The notes under the pieces: generated by a model
What the model was told of the DNA's origin: nothing
Databases searched by the model: none
The model's input: only the letters and a program-made list of their open reading frames with translations
Assembly: GCA_022393335.1 (NCBI GenBank)
Contig: JAJEKB010001134.1
Span: 1 to 64,000 of the forward strand
DNA: 64,000 nt
Direction: 5' to 3'
Source: Macrotrachela quadricornifera
Lineage: Eukaryota > Rotifera > Eurotatoria > Philodinida > Philodinidae
Position numbers and translations under genes: made by a program
Shown: piece by piece, positions 1 to 9,887 of the stretch
Layout of the letters: each line of letters opens with the position of its first letter
How positions within the stretch are numbered: position 1 is the first letter of the stretch

Positions 1-9
1 ACATCCTCG

Positions 10-1243
10 ATGAGTACTAATACACTTGTTAATGAAAATTTAAATTCGAATAATACAACATCGACTACAACAATAAATAATGATGGTCCTATAGCACATC
101 TTGATCATATGTTAAATAGTCTTCATGATGAACAACAATCAACACGAATGTCATCAAATGTATCACTTGATACATTTGATAATAAATCACATCGAATGAA
201 TCATCGTCCAACATCACGAACAACAATAACAGATGGAAAAATAGTTGAATGTTCATCAGAAAATTCTGTTGTTTATCGATATTATACAGGAGAATCAGGT
301 TCAATTATTGATGATCATTTTGATAAGGCACTTAAACAGCCTATTTCATTTAATTCAACAAGACCAATTCAAACACGAGGTAAGTACATCTATACAATTG
401 ATTCGATTATGATTTAATACGTTTTTTTTTACTTTGAAATTTTTCATTCGAAGAAGAAAAGATTAAGATAATAAAGAAATTATACTTTTTATAGTTTTCA
501 TCTTGAGATAATACTATGAAATATTATAATCAACTATCTAAAATCTTAAAATTTCGTTCTTTATATTTTCAAATAATCTAAATAAAAATCTAATTAGATC
601 CTCGAACATCATCTTATGGTTATTCAAACATGATGAGTCCAACAAGTAGTTTTTGGCCTAATTTTATGGCAACATCAACATCATATCCACATCCAACATA
701 TCTTCCAACATCACAAAATGAATATAATGATTGGATGCATCATCATCATCATACATATCGTTCACCTTATTCAACAAATCCAACAACAATATCATCATCT
801 TCATCATCATCATCAAATATTTCAAATAATCATTTACATCCAATTGGTTCACCAAATAATACAAATAATAATAATAATAATAATACAGGACGTTATCATC
901 ATCATACACCACCTGATATGGATGTTGTTACAGCAGCAGCTATTGGAGCTGCAGCCGCTGCACAAATGTTTCATCATGAAAAACAATCTCATCATGGTTA
1001 TACACCAACATCTCATCATTTTGATTATCATCTTGGTGGATCAATGATGGCTACAGCATCATATGGATTTCCTACTCAAAGTGAACAAAAACAAAAAGAT
1101 TTATTTATTAATTTTTTTTCTTCTTATCTTTAGGTTTTGATTTAATGGGCACAAATACATCAACAATTGGTTTAGAAAATCCAAATATTAAAGATTCAAC
1201 AACATCACCACCTTGGTATTCAAATCATCATTTGTCTTGTTAA
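10..1243 (+). CDS. vg: Vestigial-like transcription cofactor (VGLL1-3 / vg family), 3 exons
   Basis: Exons 10-379, 598-1080 and 1134-1243 join in frame to about 320 residues. Residues about 87-105 (VVYRYYTGESGSIIDDHFDK) match the TONDU/TDU motif of Vestigial, which binds the TEA domain factor Scalloped/TEAD in the nucleus and makes it a tissue-specific activator. A second conserved patch, SSFWPNF, follows just after the first intron and resembles the SFW patch of the Vg/VGLL1-3 group; there is one TDU motif, not the two of VGLL4. The rest is low complexity: His, Ser and Asn runs and a short Ala-rich stretch. The protein ends PPWYSNHHLSC and an AATAAA lies just after the stop. The frame stays open upstream of ATG-10 to the window edge, so the true start may be further 5'. 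Intron 2 (53 bp) uses donor GTGAAC. Family call is firm; orthology to a particular VGLL is not resolved. Confidence 0.85.
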
Positions 1244-2322
1244 ATAATAAAATTTCTTCATGTTATTTCATCAACACATATTTATATATATACATATTTA
1301 CTAAAAAAACATAAAGAAAATCTAACAATTCTCTTCTTTTCTATTGTAATTTATTCAAAAATCTAATTGATTTGTGTTTTCATTGATAATGTCATTATGT
1401 TATAATCAATCCTACATTATCATTTGGTACATAAATGACAATATTATTGTTTGAAAAAATTTGTTTTGTTTTTATTCTTTAATGTTTATTACAGTTTTGC
1501 CCGTATATAATTTTTATCTTTTAAAAAACATGTAGATAATTTTTATGATATTGATCAAGGATTTTTATTTCTATCATATTAATCATTTATTATAAATGAT
1601 TGTTTTAGATCAACTACATGGAAAATATTGAAGTACATGCCTTTATTTGAAATAATTTTATAATTCAAACAATAATATCATAAATTTTTCTATAAGATAA
1701 ATATTGTCCGAAGAAATAAATATATACTTTAAAGGAAATGTAATGTTTGCTGAACATTTCCGATAAATTAAAAACAACATACATCAAATAAATTTTTATA
1801 TAGTTAATTTAATATTATGTTTTAAATAGAAGAGTAATGTACTGATTACGAATATTGAAATATTTGATCTAAATCTCAATTTCTTTACAATATTGTGTAA
1901 AAACGAAAAGAAATTTAAAGTCAATATATATATAGAAAATTGATAGAAGTTCTGACGTCAAATAAAATCATATATGAATATTTAATAATAAATAATCTAT
2001 AGATGAATTATATTTTTTAATCATCGATATCTTTAAATCAATATAGCTCTTCATTTGGTTTTTTTTTTGTCTACAAATGAAAAATAAAAGAAACATGTAA
2101 AATTTGTATGTGTAACGTTTGTTTTTGTTTTTGATTTTTTCGAAAATACTCTCACATATATATACATCGAAAGGAAAAAAAAGATAATGATAATATGAAA
2201 AAATGAACCATAATGAAAGAGATTATAGAAAGAAAAAAATTATATCCTTATTTATTTTGTTCGTTGGTAATTTTCTTTCCAAACAAAATGTTTGATTTTT
2301 CTCTATTTGTTTTCTTATAAAA
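1244..2322. other. Convergent intergenic DNA, no gene seen
   Basis: This lies between the 3' ends of the vestigial-like (+) and endosulfine (-) genes. It is AT-rich with poly-A/T runs and no credible reading frame. A perfect TGACGTCA palindrome (1953-1960) is present but lies at 3' ends, so I give it no role. Confidence 0.6.
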
Positions 2323-2836
2323 TTATGTTGATGGTGGTGGCATAGAATTATTAGCTATTGTTGGCGTTGATGTTGGTGTCATTGTAGCAGCACATGATAA
2401 TTTTCTTGGCATAACTGTTTCAGGTGTTGGAATTTCATGACCAGTTATTGTTTCAGGTACTATTAGTGTTGGTACTTCTTTATTACTATTAGTTTTATTT
2501 GTTGGATCAGGTTTACTTGCAGCTAATTTACCTTGTGCTTTAGCAACATTATAATCACCAGAATCAAAATATTTCGGCTAAGAAAATAAAATATAATGAT
2601 TCTAAAAAACTAATTTTTATATTTTTACTTTATTCATTAATTTTTTTGTTAACATATTTTGTTGTCGAGGAAGTGCACCACCATATTTAGCTCTTAATTT
2701 TGCTTCTTCGCTTATTTCTGGTGTAGTACCATTATTCTAAATAACACATTAATTAGATATTTTTTGTTTTTAGAAAAAAAAATATTTAATTAAATACCTC
2801 AACTGATGCTGTTGTATTTTCGGCGGATGAAGCCAT
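2323..2836 (-). CDS. ensa: Endosulfine (ENSA/ARPP19), PP2A-B55 inhibitor
   Basis: Exons 2836-2798, 2736-2629 and 2577-2323 (minus strand) all join in phase 0 to a 133-residue protein, close to the roughly 110-120 residues of animal homologues. The diagnostic motif KYFDSGDYNVAK (near residues 51-62) is the Greatwall site: in the known family, phosphorylation of the Ser in FDSGDY turns the protein into a tight inhibitor of PP2A-B55 at mitotic entry. Before it is EEAKLRAKYGG, matching the conserved EEAKLKAKYP helix. After it is GHEIPTPETVMPRKLS, matching the DHIPTP block and the C-terminal PKA-site region (RKxS). The tail is Pro/Thr-rich. A splice-acceptor-like AG sits 7 bp upstream of the ATG. 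The gene is too small and split to show as a long ORF. Confidence 0.93.
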
Positions 2837-5422
2837 TTGTAAACTGTTGATTAATCTTTTCTTTTTTTTTTGTCAAAATAAAATTTTGAATTTTATTTTC
2901 TGATTAATAAAAAATGAATAAAATAAGAAAGAAAAGATTTAATAATAAATATATGATAAATGTTTTGTACACAAACTTTGTCGATATACAAAAGAGAATA
3001 AAACAATAAAAAAAAAAATTAGATATTTTTTTTTCTTTTCTTATATTCTTGAATATTTTCTATTGGTTGAAATCTTTCAATAATTTTTTAATTTTATTTT
3101 TTTTTAAAATTTTATAAAATATTAAATGTATCTATTAATATTCTATTTTGATTAATATTTCAAATAAATATATTTAAATATATTTAATAAGTAGATGGCG
3201 CTTATTTCCATTCTATATCATTTATATTTGAATGATTAAGTTATAGATATTATTGTAGATAGGAAAAACCAATATGACAAGGTACGAAAAAATTGTATTT
3301 ATCATCAAGAAACTTTGAAATATGACGAGAAAATTATCTGAAAATAAACATTGTAATCTTATCTAAAAATAGAAAACAACGTAATTGATGATTTAAAGGA
3401 GAACGATAAAAATAAGACGTTTATACATGAAATCATACATAGAAAAGTTAGTCATGATAAAAACATTTTTATATTTAGTATTGTTTTGTTTGAGAAATAT
3501 ATTTATATATTAGTTAATAATTATGACATATGTAAATGAATCATTGATGATCTCATGTAAAAAAAAAGCATTATTTGAGTCATTGTATAAAAAGAAATAT
3601 GAATATTTCTCTCAGATTTCAAACTCAAAAAATGTAATTATATATTTGTTTAAAAAAACTTTTATTTTGCTTAGGAAAATATCTTATATAAATAGAACTA
3701 TCTGGAAATGATGATTCTATTATTAATTCATATTTCAATTGTCATCAAATATAAACAATATTTTTCTTTCTATATGTTACTTCTTTTAAACATATAATTC
3801 ATAATCTAGTTGTTTGATGATAACATGGAAAATTTTATAATTGATTAGGAGAGGGTCTGAAATAGATTTTGTAGATTGATTTATATACATATATTAAAAA
3901 TTTACTTTTACATACTAGTATTTTCTTTAATTTTGATAATAAATATCCATCTATACTTGATATAAGGTATAGAATAAAGATTAAAAATATTCATTGCAAC
4001 AATGACAGATTTTCAGTCACAATAAATATCTTTGATAAGGATTAAGAGACAAATAGTTGTATAAAGGATGGATATATAATACATCAAATATTTTTATTTA
4101 GATATCTTATATCGTTCATTTTCAAACAGATGAATGTTGTGGCATTCTACTTCGTTCTTCAATCGATGAATACATGGAATTCGTATTTCATGTAGTTTTT
4201 ATTATTTAAGAAGGCGTTTTGAAACTGTAAGAGGTTGAATACCTGTGTTTGATGAGGATGTCAACCATATTTTATGCAGAAATAACAAAATTATTTAGAT
4301 TTCCAAACTACTTTTCTTTGAATAGAATAGAAATTTAAGTAATTTATATTACTTCGTTGACGAAAGAAAACAAAAAGAATGAAAATGTAAGACACCAACT
4401 ATATCTCTTATCTATCATGTCATACTAGTATTATCTTGGCTTGTTATTGAACTTGTTTATTATATAGATTAAATACAATCAGAATAGTGCAAATGGTCCA
4501 GTTTTTTTTTCAACTATAAAAGTCTTTTTTGCCTGTTGAATTTGTTCTTCTGTAATAATTGAAAATTTTAGAAGACATATTCAATGAATCAAACGTATTA
4601 TATTAATCATTTGACAAGGGAATTTTTCTTTAAAAACAAATTAAGTTTATTATATGATCATAATTAATCTACTGAGTCTTGGTTTAAAGATATGCACTGT
4701 TTATTTACGATTAATAAAAAGAAAATGAATATATTAAATTGCGAATACAATTATCCTACAACATACAGAAAGAAAAAAAAATAATAAAATACAATAGAGT
4801 GTGAATTTTCCCACAGATATCAGTCATACAAAGGACATAAATAGCGTGAAATTGTTCTCTTTTTTGAACATCTATCAATATAAACATCTACAACACGATT
4901 TTTCTGAGAATTATCACTGTCTATTGTTTGAAATACAAGAAGAAACTAATTAGACTTACTTTAGAAGTCAATGCTAGCGGCATCTATATCTAAGTAGATG
5001 TTACATGGAAAAATTTTGTTTTAATATAATTAAAGATATTTCTTCTAACTATATTGGCAACCTGAACATTTACAGATTTCGCTGTCAAAGGATTCATATT
5101 TCCAAACATATAGCTTCAAAAATTTTGTTTCATCTTATCAGTTCATGGTTTTTTTTGTAGGTTTAAAAAAAGCACGTTTTGTCATTAGTTAATCACATAC
5201 TATGACAAAAAGTAAACAATTATACATATACAAACTAGAAAAAACGAGCGTCAAATAAAGCAATAAATGCACATACAAAGCAGTGTAGAGAAAAAGTTGG
5301 TGTCATTTTTTTTTTACTTCAGTATAAAAAAAAACAAAGAAAACATTCCATTTAAAAAAAAAAACGAAAAGATAAACAAAATTGTTTTTTCTCTAGTATA
5401 GAAATTCTTTCTTCTTTTATGG
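2837..5422. other. Gene-free 2.6 kb between endosulfine and the ZAP-like pair
   Basis: AT-rich, no supported gene. A 62-codon open frame at 3523-3711 is Lys/Phe/Ile-rich and has no recognisable features. A 9-mer AGATGGCGC at 3193-3201 stands out from the surrounding AT-rich sequence (see findings). Confidence 0.5.
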
Positions 5423-7166
5423 TTAAAGATTGTATATATAAACCCACATACGATCAAAACACATTACTGTTGGATCAATTAATTGAAGACGATTTTCAGG
5501 TAATAAATTTCCATTTATAACACCGGAATGAAAAAGATGTACACGAAATATACAAAATTGATTATTTTCAAAATTTTGTTCAGCTATTTCATGTGCATCA
5601 CGTATACTAGCATAGACAATAAGTGGTTTATTTAATTGATTTTTATTATTTTGCCAACGAATTAATCGAAAAACTTCAGATGGATTTTGAATTGGATAAT
5701 AATAATAAATAGGCTTTGAACGAATATTTAAACTACAAAAAAAAAATAGCATTTTTAATCAAAAATTAAAATAATATATATGAAAAAAACACTACCTTAA
5801 TACATTTTTATATTCTGAAAAAATATTTTTTAATTTCAATAATTTAATTGGACATCCAATTTCATTTGATAAATAATGTTCATCGTGTTCATAGTCAGAT
5901 TTATCATAAAAATCTAATAAAAGAATATCTTCGTCATGTTCAGGTAATGGTGATGAAGGTTCAGATTTATTTGATGATAATATATCATCATATGATGACA
6001 TTCTCTTAGTTGTCGCCATCGGTTTTGATCGTATTGAAGACGATGAAGTACGATGTTGTTGATTAGCTGTTGATTTACTAGGAAATAAAAATTATCATAT
6101 CTTCGAATTTATTATAATATATAATGAAAAAATAAATATCGATGCTAGTTCTCTTCGATGAAAAATTGTTGAAAGAAAACTTTTTCTCCCATCTCTTTCG
6201 AAATCTTAATAATTTAATTTTCTTACCGTTGATTATCACCTGACCGTGAAGTTTTTGGACTTGATGATGATGCTGTAGATGGATGATATGGCATATGAAC
6301 TATATTAACATAATCAGGTTTTCTATAAAATAAAATTTTATTTATTTATTTATTATCTATTTAATTTAAATACAAAAATAATATTATACCGTTGTCGAAG
6401 AACTTTTTTAAAAGCCTCAAGAATATCATCATAGTCTTGATCAATTAATTCTTTTTGTCGAAAATATGTAAGACAATCATCACTTATTACATGTGAACAA
6501 TGTGATTTTGTACATGCATCAATTAAAGAATAATAACAATAATGTAGTCTATCACAAGGATGTTTTCTTGAACAACCAGTTTTTTTTCCATATTCATTAC
6601 ATATCCAAAACTTAATAAATTAAATAATAAAAGAAAATATTTTTTTTTCTTTTTTTTACCGATCGACTTGGATCAGCACTTGCTCGAGTCAGTTCATGTA
6701 GAATACGTGCTGGTATAAATGATAGACCACGAGCATCAATAATTTTTCGATTATGAATATTTTGTAAAATATCATGATCATATGGACAAGTTTTATTAGT
6801 ACATTTTGTATGCATTGGTTTTATATTATAAGGACATAAATGTAAAAATGAGCATGATTGATTCTTACAATTTTGAGCATAATGTGTACAACAAAACAGC
6901 TGAATTATTAATAAAAAAGAGAAGAATCATTAGTTTTTATTTTGTATTATTATACTTACATCTAATGTAAGAGCAAGTTTTTCTGAACCTTGATTACGAT
7001 TATTTGATGAACGTAATAATTGAAAATAATCTTGATATGAATTATTTTTTATTATTTGTAAAAGATAATCTTTTGAAATATTTAAATTATTAATAATCGA
7101 ATCTATTCTATCAATTGAATGTTTTGTATTAAGTAAATGTGTTATAAGACCTATCACATCTTCCAT
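5423..7166 (-). CDS. ZAP-like CCCH-finger protein B with a novel C-terminal domain
   Basis: Six exons (7166-6960, 6899-6660, 6610-6390, 6322-6227, 6077-5796, 5732-5423) join in frame to 451 residues. Residues 1-70 are a helical N-terminal segment. Then come CCCH fingers C73-x6-C80-x4-C85-x3-H89, C91-x10-C102-x4-C107-x3-H111 and C153-x8-C162-x5-C168-x3-H172, and a fourth, C174-x7-C182-x4-C187, whose last His position is Ile. The second finger is followed by HDILQNIHNRKIIDARGL, the linker typical of ZAP (ZC3HAV1/PARP13) and PARP12. In those proteins the four fingers bind viral or CpG-rich RNA in the cytoplasm. Residues about 250-350 are a Ser-rich, acidic linker. The last ~105 residues form a compact domain (PLIVYASIRDAHEIAEQ, FCIFRVHLF) that I do not recognise; its strand pattern vaguely recalls an ADP-ribosyltransferase fold but no catalytic triad is visible. 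It is a tandem paralogue of the gene at 7635-8586. Confidence 0.78.
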
Positions 7167-7634
7167 TCTTTTTCTTTTTTTTTTTTTTATTCTATTTTCT
7201 AATAAAACATCTGTAAGAATGAAAAAGAAATAAAATATAATATATCAATATTCTCCTTAAAAACTTTTGCTTTTTTTTTTTTTAAATAAATGTCCGATTT
7301 TTGTTTTTCTTGTTATTAAACATGACAAAAAAAAATAGCCTTCTGTTTTTTTTTTTAAACAAAAGAAAAAAAAACTAAAACACAATGAACTACTAACAAT
7401 GCATATACTAATCATTTCTTCTGTTCTTATTTCTAGAGTATTGCACTGGATAAAGATCACCTGAGAAAAAGACATAATAGATGACACGAAGAAGAAGAAG
7501 AAAAAAAACAACATCACACAAGTGACGAAAAAAGAAAATAACGAGAAAAAAAAAACAAAACCAACAAACAAAAAAAAACAAGTTCTTATATATTCACTCT
7601 CGATTGAATCTTTGTCAAAAGAAAAAGAAAATTT
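7167..7634. other. Spacer between the tandem ZAP-like genes
   Basis: 468 bp dominated by poly-A and poly-T tracts on the plus strand. No gene is visible. It must hold the promoter of the downstream gene and the 3' end of the upstream one. Confidence 0.5.
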
Positions 7635-8586
7635 TCAAAACATTATCATTGGTTGTTGTTGTTGTTGACCATGTTCATCCATCATTAAAGTCATAATCAT
7701 CATAGGTTGCGGTTGTTGTTGTTGTTGTTGTTGCTGTTGTTCTAATTGATATCGATAAATATGTGAACGTTTTCTAAATAAAAATACAAAACAAATGATC
7801 AAAATATTCTTGTTTTGTTTGTTTTTTTTTTTACTTATTTTCATCAACAATACGAAAAAGTGCAATAACATCAACAGGTTCAACATGTGCTAGACCACGA
7901 CGTTCCAAATAATCAATATTACGTTGTGTTATTAATGAATGTCCAGCTTTACAATCACCATATTTGCATAAATGAGGTGAACACATATAAAAATAACATA
8001 AATGTAAATCATCACAATTCGATTCACGACATGGTTTTGGTTTATGATGACAAACTGCAAACTATTTTAAAAAAAAAAATTAAATTAATATAATATATCC
8101 TATTTGTTTGGTTTGTTTTTCTTCTCTACTTACTGTTTTGCTTGGATCAGCTGAAGCTAAAATTAACATAATAAGAGTTTTTTGTGGTAAATTTTCTAAA
8201 CCACGTTCAATAATAACTCGTCGATTATGTTCTGTATCAAGTGAATGTGATAATGGACAATCATGAGGTCGTTGACAACGTCGATTAGGCAATACAACCG
8301 ATGGACATAAATGCAAATAAGGACAAGCAATATCTTTTGTACAACCATTTGGTGGACGTGCATAAAACGTACAATTAGTAAGATCAAGTACAACAGCAAT
8401 ACGATCATCACCTGGTATATCCGTAGCACGAAGACGAGCAAAAACAAATGGATGAGCAGCAACAATTGACAAAATATGTTCGATAGGTGTTTGTAATGAT
8501 GCACATAATGTTGAAAGACGTGAAAGTGAATTTGTTGTTAGTAGTGTATGAAGAAGAGCAATAGCATTAGCATCTAATAAAGGCAT
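7635..8586 (-). CDS. ZAP-like four-CCCH-finger RNA-binding protein A
   Basis: Exons 8586-8134, 8061-7835 and 7773-7635 join in frame to 272 residues. The layout matches the N-terminal RNA-binding module of ZAP (ZC3HAV1) and PARP12: a helical N-terminal domain (1-70), then four CCCH fingers C72-x9-C82-x5-C88-x3-H92, C94-x9-C104-x5-C110-x3-H114, C155-x6-C162-x4-C167-x3-H171 and C173-x9-C183-x4-C188-x3-H192. The family signature is clear in YLHLCPSVVL and in SHSLDTEHNRRVIIERGL, which mirrors the H-x-L-x-x-E-H/N-N linker after finger 2. All four fingers keep their ligands. The C-terminus is a Gln-rich tail (QLEQQQQQQQQQ then PQPMMIM), and there is no WWE or PARP domain, so this is a finger-only form. 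Likely role, by family: cytoplasmic RNA binding or antiviral restriction; that is inference. A splice acceptor lies 7 bp before the ATG. Confidence 0.8.
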
Positions 8587-9017
8587 GATTATCCTAAAAT
8601 ATAATAGAAATATTTATCGAATAAAAAAACAATTTAAATTATATTAAAAAATTATTTTGTTTAGATAAATTTTACAAAATCAAATTTAAAATAAGACAAT
8701 AATAAACAGAAGATAATTCGATTAAAGAATTAGTAGAATACAGAAAAAACGAGCAAAAGGAAAAGCTATTTTCATTATTTAAACCTACTTGATATTTTCA
8801 ATTTCTGTTCGAAGAAAAAAATGATGGTAATAATCTAGAAACGAAGAAATTTTTATCCAAACACCATATGTCTCTTGTCTACATGTGTGTTTAATTGGAA
8901 TGATAGAATAACAGAATTAACAATAATTATATTAAAAAAAAAAAAAAAAAAGAAAGAAATTTCTAAGAAGAAAGTAATAAAGTTTGTTCACCGAATGATA
9001 TTTCTTTTGTTAAAATT
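8587..9017. other. Spacer upstream of ZAP-like gene A
   Basis: About 430 bp between the PSMA7 stop and the ZAP-like start, both genes on the minus strand. AT-rich, with a poly-A run near 8935-8951. No gene is visible. Confidence 0.5.
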
Positions 9018-9887
9018 TTAATCGTTTTTAGATGTTTGTGTTTTTAAAACTGGTGGTGCAGTTGTTGTACTACTTGTTATTTGTTTTGCTTGTTTTTTCT
9101 TTTCTGCTTCAATTTCATTTTCTTTTTCAATTTCAGCAATATATTTATCAACTTCATCTGAACTAAGAGTTTTTAATGTTTTATGTTTCATCATAACTGC
9201 AATTTCAACATTTTTTGATCCACTTTGTACTACTTCAAGTAAAGCACGTATACATAATTTAATTGATTCATGGACTGATTCATATACTGTATCAGTATAA
9301 GATTTTTCTAAATATTCACGAACAGTTTTTGATTGTCGTCCAATAGCATTAGCTTTCCATTCATGATATGTACCACTTGGATCTGTTGAATAAAGACGTG
9401 GTGTACCATCATAATCAAAACCGACAATTAATGTAGATAAACCAAATGGACGACGACCGCGTCCTTGAGTATATTTTTGTTGTAAATCAGCAATATATCG
9501 AGTAATATATTCAATTGTTACTGGATCTTCAACATTAAGTCGATGAGATTGACATTCAATACGAGCACGATGCATTAAAACACGAGCATCAGCTGTAAGT
9601 CCAGCAAATGCCATGGCAACATGATCATCAAGTATACAGATTTTTCGAACCGTTCTAAAAAATAAAAAAAAAGAAAATTAAAATCGAGTAGATACTAAAA
9701 ATTAATTATACCGATCTTCTTGTAAAACAGCAACAGCCTTTTTTTCAACTCCTAAGACAACAATATTTTTACCACGTACACCAACAGCAGTTGATCCTTT
9801 CTTAACAGCTTCTTGTGCATATTCTACTTGAAAAAGACGTCCATCTGGAGAGAATACTGTAATTGCTGTATCATATTCACCTGCCAT
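9018..9887 (-). CDS. psma7: 20S proteasome subunit alpha type-7
   Basis: Exons 9887-9712 and 9654-9018 join to 270 residues, slightly longer than the usual ~248 because of a Lys/Glu- and Thr-rich tail. The N-terminus [20 protein letters not shown] is the proteasome alpha-subunit signature, and [19 protein letters not shown] is characteristic of alpha7 (alpha4 in yeast numbering). [17 protein letters not shown] and the YREYLEK-like segment [11 protein letters not shown] also fit. The alpha ring caps the 20S core and gates substrate entry; alpha subunits have no catalytic Thr, and none is expected here. A single 57 bp intron splits the gene after QEDR. The tail ends in KKKQAKQ plus a Ser/Thr stretch. 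Confidence 0.97.

Noticed and set aside
630..1133. Separate gene starting at ATG 630 (His-rich)
   Set aside because: It is exon 2 of the vestigial-like gene; the upstream splice at 379/598 is in phase and an acceptor directly precedes the exon.
1953..1960. Perfect CRE palindrome TGACGTCA
   Set aside because: It lies between two converging 3' ends, so a promoter role is unlikely; a single 8-mer is weak evidence.
3523..3711. 62-codon frame in the 2.8-5.4 kb spacer
   Set aside because: Short, Lys/Ile/Phe-rich, no splice partners or domain; expected by chance in such AT-rich DNA.
7257..7571. 104-codon minus-strand Phe/Ser-rich frame between the ZAP-like genes
   Set aside because: It reads poly-A/T tracts as Phe and Lys runs; it is spacer.
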